From Linepithema humile (Eukaryota; Arthropoda; Insecta; Hymenoptera; Formicidae), in NCBI RefSeq assembly GCF_040581485.1, contig NC_090128.1, positions 14,136,001-14,200,000 of the forward strand: 64,000 nucleotides of DNA, given 5' to 3'. This document shows, one piece after another, positions 1-8,685 of the stretch. Made by a program: the position numbers and the translations under genes. The notes beneath the pieces were generated by a model that was not told where the DNA came from, ran no database searches, and was given only the letters and a program-made list of their open reading frames with translations. Within the stretch, counting starts at the first letter, position 1, and each line of letters begins with the position of its first letter.

Positions 1-1447
1 TTGATTCTATTTTCTTAATTATATTAGATGCAGATGGGTACACTTTACTATGAATAGGTATAAATACCAAATTTTTATCATTTTCAAATACAGATGATAA
101 ATGTTTAAACACACTTGAAATATCAGATATCCTAGAAAAGAAAAATATTCCAGCTTTTCCTTTATCGGGTCTATGTTTAGTTATTACATCCTCGATCACA
201 TATCTATCTCCTATTATTATCTCTTTTACAGGATGTAATTTATCTCCCTCTATATGAATAAATTCAATATTTTTATTAAAATATTTATATATTCTGTCTT
301 TATCTTTGTCTATAGTAGCACTCATAAGTATTATATTATTATATCTTTTTCTTTGATTCCTGAGGATTGTTATACATATATCAGAAAAAGTTTCGTGTTC
401 GTGTATCTCGTCAACGAACACTGATGCCAATCTATCGGCATTCAATTTAATTGACGCAGCTATTCTATTGATACAGAAATTTAATTCGACGCTTTGAGGG
501 TTTTTATTATAATATATAGTGTTTGAAACATTCTTAAAGTTCATAGTGACAGGACTATTTTCTATTATTATGTTACTCTCGGTTCTATAACCTAAACTTC
601 TTAAGAAATTTTCTCCATTTGACACAATTAAAGCCTTTCTGGGAAATATTATCATAGTTTTGTCTTTTTTGTTAAAATTATCAAGATCGACACTTGATAG
701 ATTAAAATCGTAACCTCCGAATAAAAAATTGTACCAAGAAAATACTTTTGGAACTTGAGACGTTTTTCCAACTCCTGTACTTCCGGTAATTACACAATCT
801 TTTCTATTAACCCATATATCAAAAAATCTAATCTGGTTTATAGGTTCCAAAGATTTAAGACTTATTTTTTGGAAATACTTAATATCGGAATCAAGAGGAT
901 TTACTAACTTTTGTCTAAATGTTATATCACCTTTTTTCTCTATTCCAGTTGATAGAAAACCAAATCTTATTGCAGCTTTAACTGTTCCAAAAACTTGATA
1001 AAAAGTAAGATCATCGAATACTACTTTTCTTTTTATTGATAAGTAAGAATATGCTTCGTATGAAAATATATATCTATCATCTCCTATTCTAATCGAAAGT
1101 TGATTATCTGGAATGTTATGGTATATTATATTGATATCATTCTGAGGAATACTAAAGAACGTTCCTTCTGTTATTTCATAATTTAGATAAATATAATTTC
1201 TTTGAGACACTATCACTTTTTTTAAGTAAGAATATTTCCAAAAATGTTTATATATAGGTACTATACATAATTTGAAATACTCTTTATTTCTAAATATAAA
1301 ATCTTCATCAATATAACCTACTTGATGAATAGTTTCTAAATTTGGAAATAAAAAAAATTGTATACATTTCAAGTTTTCTATAATTTCTCTGTACATAAAA
1401 TATTCATTTTTATCTACGTTAAATAAGCTAAAGAAATCTGTATCCAT
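1..1447 (-). CDS. Poxvirus NPH-II-like RNA helicase (5' part; runs off the window)
   Basis: An open frame starts at the ATG at 1445-1447 and stays open for about 482 codons to the left edge, so only the N-terminal two thirds is visible. It shows the DExH helicase motifs of the poxvirus NPH-II (I8R) family: Walker A GSTGVGKT near 760-795, the DEIHEHE box near 390-415 and motif III MSATID near 310-330. NPH-II is a 3'-5' NTP-dependent RNA helicase packaged in the poxvirus core and needed for early transcription. The gene is divergent from the neighbouring E10-like gene, with 41 bp between the two start codons. No break is visible in this part. Family assignment rests on motifs and gene context; the C-terminal helicase motifs lie outside the window. 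Confidence 0.85.
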   Translation of the reverse strand, partial: MDTDFFSLFNVDKNEYFMYREIIENLKCIQFFLFPNLETIHQVGYIDEDFIFRNKEYFKLCIVPIYKHFWKYSYLKKVIVSQRNYIYLNYEITEGTFFSIPQNDINIIYHNIPDNQLSIRIGDDRYIFSYEAYSYLSIKRKVVFDDLTFYQVFGTVKAAIRFGFLSTGIEKKGDITFRQKLVNPLDSDIKYFQKISLKSLEPINQIRFFDIWVNRKDCVITGSTGVGKTSQVPKVFSWYNFLFGGYDFNLSSVDLDNFNKKDKTMIIFPRKALIVSNGENFLRSLGYRTESNIIIENSPVTMNFKNVSNTIYYNKNPQSVELNFCINRIAASIKLNADRLASVFVDEIHEHETFSDICITILRNQRKRYNNIILMSATIDKDKDRIYKYFNKNIEFIHIEGDKLHPVKEIIIGDRYVIEDVITKHRPDKGKAGIFFFSRISDISSVFKHLSSVFENDKNLVFIPIHSKVYPSASNIIKKIES

Positions 1448-1485
1448 TATTTAATAAATTATTTTTTATCAATAATTTAATAATA

Positions 1486-1491
1486 TAAATG
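1486..1491 (+). promoter_or_regulatory. Poxvirus late-promoter motif TAAATG at a start codon
   Basis: The sequence TAAATG overlaps the start codon of the sulfhydryl oxidase gene. In poxviruses TAAAT(G) is the core of late promoters, with transcription starting in the A-run. It supports both the chosen start and the viral origin. Confidence 0.6.
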
Positions 1492-1767
1492 GATATATCA
1501 CCAGTATATTGGGAAAGAGGAGCTTGGGCTATTATATTCACGACAATTTATCATTATTATAAAGATTTTTATCAGTTAATGTATTATTTGGAACATTTCT
1601 ATATTCCTTGTAGAGTATGTAGGGAAAACTTATCGAAAAAGAAAAATGATATTGGATTCAAATCATTTTCAGGAGCTAATAGTTTAAGAAAATTTTATAT
1701 AGACATATATAATGATCATCATTCTGATAAGATAAACGAAAAAAATTTATCAAATTTAGAAGTATAG
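1489..1767 (+). CDS. E10-like Erv1/ALR sulfhydryl oxidase
   Basis: 92 residues, the normal small size of poxvirus E10-type FAD-linked sulfhydryl oxidases. Visible features are the N-terminal W-x-x-G-A-W segment that opens the Erv1/ALR fold, and the redox pair C41-x-x-C44 in PCRVC. In poxviruses this protein starts the cytoplasmic disulfide relay that oxidises membrane proteins such as L1, which is also encoded here (4455-5144). The start lies in a late-promoter motif, and the gene is intact. The identification is from the motif, length and neighbourhood. Confidence 0.8.
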   Translation: MDISPVYWERGAWAIIFTTIYHYYKDFYQLMYYLEHFYIPCRVCRENLSKKKNDIGFKSFSGANSLRKFYIDIYNDHHSDKINEKNLSNLEV

Positions 1768-1814
1768 TATATTAATAAAATATGAAAATGTTTATATTGA
1801 ATTTTATACAATAA

Positions 1815-1820
1815 TAAATG
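1815..1820 (+). promoter_or_regulatory. Poxvirus late-promoter motif TAAATG
   Basis: TAAATG overlaps the start codon of the zinc-ribbon gene at 1818, in an A/T-rich leader. Same logic as at 1486. Confidence 0.5.
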
Positions 1821-2207
1821 GAATCTATACAATCAATAGATCCTAAGAAAATTTATATTGAGACTCCAGGTAAATGTATGAAAAGTTTGATACAATTTTG
1901 TGTTGAATTTGATAAACAATTGGCAAAAGAAAATGAGAAGGCAGGTAAAAAATTGAAAACTACAAAGGCAAAAACAAAGGAAATAGGTTCAAAGAATTAT
2001 AGTGAAAAAATTATGTGTTTATTATGTAAGAAAGAAACAATGAACAAACAACCTGTCAAGTATTATCAAAGTTTTACAGATACAGGAGCTTCTAAGTATT
2101 CAATTAAAGCAATGTGCGTAGAATGCGGAAAATGTAAGAGTAAATTTATTAAATTATCAGATCTTCCAAAAGATATGAAAAAAACAACGAAAAGTAGTAA
2201 ATTATAA
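1818..2207 (+). CDS. Small zinc-ribbon protein, function unknown
   Basis: 129 residues. The middle is lysine-rich (about residues 36-60). The C-terminal half carries two CxxC knuckles, C67-x-x-C70 and C100-x-x-C103 (C106 also nearby), spaced as in a zinc ribbon; the pattern resembles the short DUF5679-type ribbons of large DNA viruses and the small CxxC virion protein A19 of poxviruses, but I cannot choose between these. The basic region plus ribbon suggests nucleic-acid or virion-core association (inference). It is intact and lies co-directionally between the E10-like gene and the GHKL-ATPase gene. Confidence 0.6.
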   Translation: MESIQSIDPKKIYIETPGKCMKSLIQFCVEFDKQLAKENEKAGKKLKTTKAKTKEIGSKNYSEKIMCLLCKKETMNKQPVKYYQSFTDTGASKYSIKAMCVECGKCKSKFIKLSDLPKDMKKTTKSSKL

Positions 2208-2252
2208 GAAAATATATATTGAAAAAATACGAATATTACATTAAAAATCAAC

Positions 2253-2783
2253 ATGAACGCATCTATTGAAGTATTGTCATCTAAAGAACATATAGAGAGA
2301 AATATATCTATGTATGCAGGAGATATAAGTAATAAAACAGAAATATATTACGACTTTGAAGGAGAAAATTTTAAAAGTTTTAATTTCAACGGAGCGTTAG
2401 TAAAGATATACTCTGAAATTGTTGATAATTCACTAGATCACGTATTATCATCAAATATAGATTCTAAAAAAATATATGTAAATATAAGTGACGATTTAAT
2501 AACTGTTGCAAATTTTTCTGTATTAAAAGTATTTGGAGATGTAAAGTGTAAAGGGAAAATAATAGAAAATTGTTGTAGACCAAAATATATTATAGAGAAA
2601 ACCTTTTCGTCTACTAAATTTAAAATAAACTCAAAAACTATAGGTATTCATGGTTTAGGAATCAAAATACTTCCAGTTTTATGTAAATATCTAGAAATAA
2701 CAGTGTCAGATGGATTAGATTATTATAAGTATATAAAAGATGACGAAACATGTTTATTACAGGATATTCAATCAGCAGTGTAG
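2253..2783 (+). CDS. GHKL ATPase domain resembling the N-terminus of type IIA topoisomerase
   Basis: 176 residues. The N-terminal stretch LSSKEHIERNISMYAG matches the opening signature of topoisomerase II ATPase domains; E55 and N59 in YSEIVDNSLDH sit where GHKL motif I (E...N for Mg-ATP) is expected, and GIHGLGIK (131-138) resembles the glycine-rich ATP lid. The frame ends soon after, so there is no transducer, TOPRIM or cleavage domain. Its last 34 nt overlap the start of the PolX frame in another phase. It is either a stand-alone mini-ATPase, the N-terminus of a PolX fusion broken by a frame change, or a relic of a topoisomerase II. The ATPase fold is fairly clear; the role is unknown. Confidence 0.6.
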   Translation: MNASIEVLSSKEHIERNISMYAGDISNKTEIYYDFEGENFKSFNFNGALVKIYSEIVDNSLDHVLSSNIDSKKIYVNISDDLITVANFSVLKVFGDVKCKGKIIENCCRPKYIIEKTFSSTKFKINSKTIGIHGLGIKILPVLCKYLEITVSDGLDYYKYIKDDETCLLQDIQSAV

Positions 2784-4141
2784 AAGGAATTATTAATTAT
2801 TTTTATAAGTTCGAAAAACTCATAGGATTGGATAAAATAGTTCTCTTCCATGTTAATGATTCTAAATATGAAATTTTTTCAAAGAATATTTCTCACGCCG
2901 GTATAGGGTATAATATTTTTAAAGATTTTCAGTTCTTGTATGATAAAAGTCTTACAGAAAACGAGATATTATCGAAGTTAAAATTACAGAAAAAAACAAA
3001 TCTTAATATTATAAAAGCGATTTCAAACTATATGAATATTCCTATAATAATAGAAGATGGTGTTGTTGTTAAAAATTCAGAAAAGGAAAATTATGTGTTT
3101 TCACAATTGTACGTATATAATAGTTTAAATTATAAGTATTACAATTTCGATAAAATAATCAATTATATATATTACAAGATTATATTGAGTGAGTTTAAAC
3201 GTCTTAAAGATATATATGATACTTTAGGAGACAAGAGAGAAAACAATTGTCAAAATATAATAAATTTATTATATAGTTTTAAAGATTATAATTGGTGTCA
3301 TGTAAAATATTGTGACGGAAAACTAATAGTAAAAGCTTCGAATGTTATATATGACGATTTGATAAAAATTAAAGGATTTGGTGATAAGACAATTAAGAAG
3401 ATTATAGAAATAATTGAAAACAAAACTCTTGGTTCTATAAGTAAACTAGAATCATCTGCTGGATATAAAAGTATTTTGAGTTTAAAATCAATACCCATGA
3501 TAGGATCAGTAACTGCTAAAAAGTTGCTAAGTCTAGGAATTAAAAATTTTGATGATCTAAAAGTGTATATTAAAGGAAATAATAAGGTCTTAAATAATTC
3601 TCAGAAAAAAGTAATAGAAATAAGCGATAAAATAGTTAAAAATATTGGTAGAAAAGAAGTAAAAAATATTATAGAAAGAATAGATAACAATATTAAAGAT
3701 ATCGAATATTATTTCTTAGGATCATATGCTAGAAATGATGAATTTATATCGGATATTGATATATTAATAATCTCTGACAATAATGATGATAAAACCTTAT
3801 TTTTGAAGAGTCTTAGTAGATTATACGACTTAATATATGTTATTGACGGAGCTGTAAAAAGTACTGTATTTATAAAAGTTTTCAAAAATAAGTATTTGCA
3901 AATTGATATAATTATAAAGCCTTTCACCTCAAAGTTTGAGAGTCTATTATATTTTACAGGACCAAAAGAATTTAACGTGTGGATTAGAAAAATAGCAAAA
4001 TTGAATGGATTTAAACTTAGTGAGTATGAACTATGTTTCGACAATAAAAAAATTAAATTAAAAAATGAGAAAGATATCTTCAAGCATTTAAAAATAAATT
4101 ATATAGAACCTAGTCAGAGAAGCTTGTTTAAAATATTATAG
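2750..4141 (+). CDS. Family X DNA polymerase (Pol beta-like)
   Basis: 463 residues. Two helix-hairpin-helix segments (IKGFGDKTIKKI about 206-217; IPMIGSVTAKKL about 249-260) precede the nucleotidyltransferase motif GSYARNDEFISDIDILI (about 324-340) with the paired metal-binding aspartates; a third acidic site is visible in YLQIDIIIKP (about 382-391). This is the Pol beta/PolX layout, an enzyme for short-gap base-excision repair, and insect poxviruses are known to carry such a gene. The first 130 or so residues before the 8-kDa-like region are unassigned. The start overlaps the preceding frame by 34 nt, so the true start could be internal, or the two frames could have been one. Confidence 0.8.
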   Translation: MFITGYSISSVEGIINYFYKFEKLIGLDKIVLFHVNDSKYEIFSKNISHAGIGYNIFKDFQFLYDKSLTENEILSKLKLQKKTNLNIIKAISNYMNIPIIIEDGVVVKNSEKENYVFSQLYVYNSLNYKYYNFDKIINYIYYKIILSEFKRLKDIYDTLGDKRENNCQNIINLLYSFKDYNWCHVKYCDGKLIVKASNVIYDDLIKIKGFGDKTIKKIIEIIENKTLGSISKLESSAGYKSILSLKSIPMIGSVTAKKLLSLGIKNFDDLKVYIKGNNKVLNNSQKKVIEISDKIVKNIGRKEVKNIIERIDNNIKDIEYYFLGSYARNDEFISDIDILIISDNNDDKTLFLKSLSRLYDLIYVIDGAVKSTVFIKVFKNKYLQIDIIIKPFTSKFESLLYFTGPKEFNVWIRKIAKLNGFKLSEYELCFDNKKIKLKNEKDIFKHLKINYIEPSQRSLFKIL

Positions 4142-4142
4142 T

Positions 4143-4394
4143 CTAATCGTTTTCATAACTATCTCTTATATCTTGTTGTTTATTTGATAATTTTCCTCTT
4201 TTCATTGAAAAATATATGATTATTCCTATTAAAATTATAACAATTGCAATTATAATTATAAATGTCAACATGTTAAATTGAGTTTGATGATCATCGTCGC
4301 TTTTAATCTCTTTTCTATATTGTTGTTTGATAGATTCATTATGATTTTGTTCCTTAACTCCACCGTAGAAACCATTTAATATACCTAAATCCAT
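4143..4394 (-). CDS. Small single-pass membrane protein, unknown
   Basis: 83 residues with one strongly hydrophobic segment (about 43-64, isoleucine-rich) preceded by a polar, acidic N-terminus and followed by a short basic tail. No cysteine is visible. The start is in TAAATG on the minus strand. It ends 2 bp from the PolX stop (convergent) and its start is 60 bp from the divergent L1-like gene. Size and topology resemble small poxvirus virion-membrane proteins, but I recognise no specific family. Confidence 0.55.
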   Translation of the reverse strand: MDLGILNGFYGGVKEQNHNESIKQQYRKEIKSDDDHQTQFNMLTFIIIIAIVIILIGIIIYFSMKRGKLSNKQQDIRDSYEND

Positions 4395-4397
4395 TTA
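4392..4397 (-). promoter_or_regulatory. Poxvirus late-promoter motif TAAATG (minus strand)
   Basis: The reverse complement reads TAAATG over the start codon of the 83-residue membrane protein, which supports this start and late expression. Confidence 0.5.
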
Positions 4398-4454
4398 TAA
4401 GAAAAAATCTTTATTAGTTTAATTGATATTGAAAATAACTTGCAATAAATAGAA

Positions 4455-5144
4455 ATGGGTGCTAGTGCTTCTATTCAGACTATCGTCAATGATATAGTAA
4501 ATGAGATGAAAATTGAATTAAAGAATACAGCTAAGGCAGATGCAAGCGCAAAATGTTCTATTCAGTTTGGACATGTAAAATTTTCAAAATCAAAGGGATG
4601 TACGTTAAGATTACAAAATTTCTGTAGTGCTGAAGCAAAAGCGTCTATTGATTCAGTTGTAGATGCATCGTTTAAAATTTACAACAATTTAACGAACGAA
4701 CAAAAAGAAGAAGGAGCTAAATTATTTACAATTAAGACTAACATACAAACTACGGTAAATAAAATAAGAAACGATTTTAAAACATATATAGAAAATACTT
4801 GTAGTGCAAGTACCAGAGTAGAGAACGGTATAACAGTTCAGGATTTTATTGTCGACGAATGTGTTGCCCCCGATGGACAAGTTTTGGTGTTCGAATTTTT
4901 GAACTCTGGACAGGCTAAAGCATCTTGTGGAATAAAAACTGTAATGGACATAGTAGCAACTGCGTCTACGGAAATTGCTTCGTCTCAGAAATCGTTCAAT
5001 GTCAATACCATAATTTGGATATGTCTTGGAATAGGAATACCTCTTATAATAGCGTATGTGTTGTATTTATATAAAGGTATGTTCATAGTTAAATCGAAGG
5101 ATAAGATAGAAATAGAGTTAGCAAAAAAAACTCTACATATATAA
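4455..5144 (+). CDS. L1-like myristoylated virion membrane protein (entry-fusion complex)
   Basis: 229 residues beginning MGASAS, an N-myristoylation signal. The ectodomain holds six cysteines (C34, C49, C57, C116, C136, C158), the number expected for the three disulfides of poxvirus L1/F9-type proteins, followed by one membrane segment (about 184-206) and a short basic tail. L1 is a component of the poxvirus entry-fusion complex in the mature virion membrane, and its disulfides are made by the E10-type pathway, also encoded here. A TAAAT motif lies at 4446-4450. The gene is intact. Myristoylation signal, cysteine count and topology together make this a confident family call. Confidence 0.85.
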   Translation: MGASASIQTIVNDIVNEMKIELKNTAKADASAKCSIQFGHVKFSKSKGCTLRLQNFCSAEAKASIDSVVDASFKIYNNLTNEQKEEGAKLFTIKTNIQTTVNKIRNDFKTYIENTCSASTRVENGITVQDFIVDECVAPDGQVLVFEFLNSGQAKASCGIKTVMDIVATASTEIASSQKSFNVNTIIWICLGIGIPLIIAYVLYLYKGMFIVKSKDKIEIELAKKTLHI

Positions 5145-5192
5145 ATCTACTAGCTTTAGCTAGGGGACTTAATAAAGTCAAGGATTAATATA

Positions 5193-5633
5193 TTATTTAA
5201 AATATTTCAAGTTACACTGAGGAATATAATCATAGTCGATTGTTTCTACTTTATTTTTCTTTTTTAATAATTCTTCGAATTTTACATACGATTTGTCTAT
5301 ATATTTATTATTTAAATAGTATTTATCCAGTATATTTGTGTAAAAAATGTCATAATTTATATTGTATATTTCGTTAATTTTGAAATCTTGTTTAGGTAAT
5401 TTCTTAAAATTTTTGCTTAATTTTATCAAATATGGATATTTCTCTTCGTTATTTAAATCTTTATAATAATATAATTTAATAATATTATTATTATCATCTA
5501 TGAATATATTATATCCTATGTTAAGATGCAGTATATTGTTTATTATTCTTACTACAATAACATCTTTTATGTCGTTTGAAATTAAATTTAATCCAGTAAT
5601 TATGGATGTATTAACATTATTTAATTTATCCAT
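5193..5633 (-). CDS. Hypothetical viral protein, 146 aa
   Basis: Intact frame, asparagine/isoleucine/tyrosine-rich as expected of AT-rich viral coding. There is no signal peptide, membrane segment or motif I can name. Its start overlaps the 3' end of the topoisomerase gene by 8 nt on the same strand, which suggests it is a real compactly packed viral gene. Function unknown. Confidence 0.5.
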   Translation of the reverse strand: MDKLNNVNTSIITGLNLISNDIKDVIVVRIINNILHLNIGYNIFIDDNNNIIKLYYYKDLNNEEKYPYLIKLSKNFKKLPKQDFKINEIYNINYDIFYTNILDKYYLNNKYIDKSYVKFEELLKKKNKVETIDYDYIPQCNLKYFK

Positions 5634-6593
5634 TCTTTAATTTATTTATAACGTAATTATAAAATTTCGTAAAGTCTGGATCGAAGTTTTTTACAATGTC
5701 ACTAATGTTTTCTTTATCAATTAATATATCAATTACATATGATCTTTTTGAAATAGATTTTGAATGTCCTATCGTATCGGCTGTGTTACAAAGTACAACT
5801 TGTAACATTTTTTTAATATCTACCTTATTTATATTATTGTCACCAATAGAATTTATGAATTTCCACATCTCTCGTAATAATATAAGATTTGATCCATATG
5901 TTCTTATATCTTTTAATGTAATGCCTAAACTTTTTAATACATTGTAAAATTTCGATTCTCCTATAAAAACTCCGTTGATTGAAAATAAATAATCATTATC
6001 GTCTTTACAGTTATCGTACAGAACAGTTATAAATTTATATACATATTCATCAAGAATTTTACTAATTACAAATTTATGGATTATTTTTTTTTCCTATAAA
6101 GATTATAAATATATTATTCTTGTCTACTGTTATATTTTTTTTTTAACGTTAGAATGCCAACAGTATTATTTTCATCACTGTATTTTTTTCTACCAGTTCT
6201 TATATAAAATTTAAATTCTAATATTATTAATAACGACATTAAAGATTCTTTAGTTAATTTATTAAAATCTGACACTTTATTATCATTAATGTACTTATTT
6301 ATTATATCTTTTTTACTATCTATTCTTAAAAATGATTTAAGTTTATTATTTCTTCTGAAGTTTACATATATATCTCCATAAAATAATTGTGTTTTTCCAG
6401 TTTTGTCTTTACCGATAAATAATAAGTTGTAGTCTGCACATTTGAATTTTTGTTTTACTACTTTTACGTCAGTAATATGTTTGGGTATTTTATATTTTTT
6501 TATTATTTTATAGCAATCGTCTTTCTCTCCAACAAGTTTATCATTATCGTATAATTTTCCATCTTTGTATAAATAAAAAATTTTGTATTTCAT
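5626..6593 (-). pseudogene. Poxvirus-type DNA topoisomerase IB, broken by frame changes
   Basis: Two frames together cover a poxvirus-size topoisomerase IB (H6R family), which relaxes supercoils through a 3'-phosphotyrosine. The N-terminal 159 residues (6114-6593) contain the beta-rich DNA-clamp domain. The C-terminal catalytic part lies in another phase and is open from about 6100 down to 5626; it has the R-T-Y-G-x-N segment, a conserved His at 5764-5766 and SISKRSY with the nucleophilic Tyr codon at 5737-5739. The frame changes twice between about 6095 and 6145, at A-runs around 6087-6092 and 6131-6140. So either the gene is dead or the homopolymers are miscalled. All catalytic landmarks I can see are otherwise kept. 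Confidence 0.8.
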
Positions 6594-6647
6594 TTCTATA
6601 CAAAATAAAAATAATTTAATAGATTAACAATAAAATAAAAATTAAAT

Positions 6648-7571
6648 TCATTTATTACTTCTCTTTTTTTCTCTAATTAGTTTCTGTCCAATATCTTGTT
6701 TCTGAACTCTTTGTTTTTTAAGTATTCGTAATATAGATGTAAAATTGCATCCTCCTTCTGTGTCGTAATACCATTCGAGGAAGTTGTTGTATGTATATGT
6801 AAATATTTCAGATACTTTGAATGTTTTTACTATTTCATTATAAACGTTAATATCAATCATTTCTAATATACTAAGTGCTATAAAGAGTAAATTCCACGCG
6901 TGTATAATTTCCTTTTGAACTCTTTTTTCTTCTTTGAACGATTGTAATGTGTAAATTTTAAGATCTTTATTTTTTGTATATGATTTAGAATTTCCACTTT
7001 TGTCAGATGATTTAAGTTTAATATTATTATCAAATAATCTTTTATTGAGAGTTATCATATTATCTATCTTATCTAATATAGATGAAAGATCTTTAGTATT
7101 ATGGATAAATCTAAAATAAATAAGACCTATGCTATGATTCCATATAATATTGTAATGTAATTCCATATAATATTGTAATCGTTTTGTAATGAATTCATCG
7201 CTTATTTCATCAAATACGTTAGCGTCATACTCTATTTTATTATATAAATTAACTTCTTTTTTATTAACTTTTTCTTTATTATTTATATCTTGCTTATTTA
7301 TTTTAGTCTTCTTTTTTGCTCCTTTATCAGATATTTTAATGTCTTCGTCGCTTTGATTCTCTTCCACACTTTTAGTTTCTTCATCACTTTTAATTTCTTC
7401 ATCACTAGATTCAAGGCTTGATGATTTATCGTATCTTTCAGTTGAAACATCACTATTTTTCTTAGTTTTAGTTTTAATTTTAGTTTTAGTCTCTAACGAT
7501 TCGATAATTTCATCATCATCAGATGACAAAGAAGAATTATCAGATTTCTGATTCTTTCTAGCTTTGCTCAT
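6648..7571 (-). CDS. Acidic/lysine-rich viral protein, 307 aa, unknown
   Basis: The N-terminal 110 residues are low-complexity, alternating serine/aspartate/glutamate and lysine blocks (disordered, possibly phosphorylated). The C-terminal two thirds is a folded-looking domain ending in a basic tail. It lies directly upstream of topoisomerase IB on the same strand. In chordopoxviruses the H5-type late transcription factor sits next to topoisomerase and also has a disordered charged N-terminus, so an H5-like role is possible by position only; I see no decisive motif. Confidence 0.55.
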   Translation of the reverse strand: MSKARKNQKSDNSSLSSDDDEIIESLETKTKIKTKTKKNSDVSTERYDKSSSLESSDEEIKSDEETKSVEENQSDEDIKISDKGAKKKTKINKQDINNKEKVNKKEVNLYNKIEYDANVFDEISDEFITKRLQYYMELHYNIIWNHSIGLIYFRFIHNTKDLSSILDKIDNMITLNKRLFDNNIKLKSSDKSGNSKSYTKNKDLKIYTLQSFKEEKRVQKEIIHAWNLLFIALSILEMIDINVYNEIVKTFKVSEIFTYTYNNFLEWYYDTEGGCNFTSILRILKKQRVQKQDIGQKLIREKKRSNK

Positions 7572-7658
7572 TTTTGAGTTTTATTTGAATATAATTTTTA
7601 TAAATACTTTTATTAATTTCTTATAATTTTTCAAAAAATAAATTAGATAAATACTACT

Positions 7659-8485
7659 ATGGAAAATAACATTGGTGGACTTATAGCTAGTATAGAGAAT
7701 ACATGAAAACTACATTAGAAGATGATAAACATAATTTTGATGATTTTATAAGTAAAAATAGAGGAATATTCAACATTAATTTCAGTGAAGATTTCTTTGT
7801 AAACGAGGAAGATGTCAGATTCTTGTATAGTTTAGTTTCAAAGAATATCAACAGAGAATTAATAATAGATTATTTTAATAATTCTAGAATTAAAGTTGAA
7901 AAAGAAATTTTATCAAGCACGGATGAAAGCAATTATGTAGATTTTTCCGAATTGAACTTTTTCAACTTAATATTGAAATATGGTAGGATAATTGTAAAGC
8001 CGAAAAAGATGGTTTTTTTATGGAATATCGAAAGGGAAAAGGATATAGAATTAAGCAAATTATTTAAGTCAGATGATCCGTTTGTCATAAAATATGTATC
8101 GTACTCAGAAATTAATAGATTGTTTAACAAGAATAAGGAATATTTTATTAATACAAATACGTTAGTGAACTTTGGTAACTTAAGTAGAATAGTTGGAACA
8201 TCACTATCAAGCAAGTTTTTAAAGTTAAATTATATTGTACCATTTGATAAAGAATTAAAGTTTAATATATTTATATATGATAATATTAGTTTTAGTAATT
8301 TTACAATAATTATAGATAACGTAGAATTTGAATATAAAGAGATTAATATAGAAACTATTATAAATGACTTTATACATATACTCGTGAGAAAATTAAAAAC
8401 AGACGAAAATTTAATATCATATTATAGATTATTTTTGATAAATATAAGACTGTCCTATTATCTACTTTATATATTGGTACATTAG
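7659..8485 (+). CDS. Unknown viral protein, about 260 aa, likely with a broken start
   Basis: The main frame begins at 7703 (260 residues). Upstream, an ATG at 7659 opens a 14-codon frame in another phase that stops at the TGA over 7703-7706. The short peptide begins MENNIGG and looks like a natural start, so a small indel near 7700 may separate the true N-terminus from the body. The body is AT-rich viral coding with no motif I can name; its hydrophobic, tyrosine-rich C-terminus is not a clear membrane helix. It is convergent with the tryptophan-repeat gene whose 3' end lies at 8531-8592. Confidence 0.5.
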
Positions 8486-8530
8486 GTATGACCTTTATAT
8501 AGATACGATTAGGTATAATGAAATTTTCCG

Positions 8531-8592
8531 AAAGATTTTGGTGTTCAGATATTAATGTCCAATTTATTTTAAACCTATATTCGTTAATAAAC
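8531..8592 (-). pseudogene. 3' end of the tryptophan-repeat gene, cut off by an insertion
   Basis: On the minus strand this segment reads one further tryptophan-repeat unit (an I-N-W-x-L-I-S core followed by an L-S-E-N-F motif). It is in phase with the large repeat gene at 16570-17835 once the 8593-16569 element and one copy of the AAAC duplication are set aside. Downstream the repeat pattern fades, so the original stop is uncertain. Confidence 0.7.
8589..8592. repeat. Left target-site duplication (AAAC) of the 8-kb insertion
   Basis: AAAC precedes the element's TGTTACG terminus here and follows its CGTAACA terminus at 16570-16573. The coding phase of the interrupted viral gene agrees with a simple 4-bp duplication. 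Confidence 0.75.
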
Positions 8593-8685
8593 TGTTACGT
8601 CCTGATAGATGTAGAATTTTTTTTCGTTGGGCTCGGCGATCGACGTAAACGGACCTGACCGCACGAGCCGAGCGGCACGTTTAGG

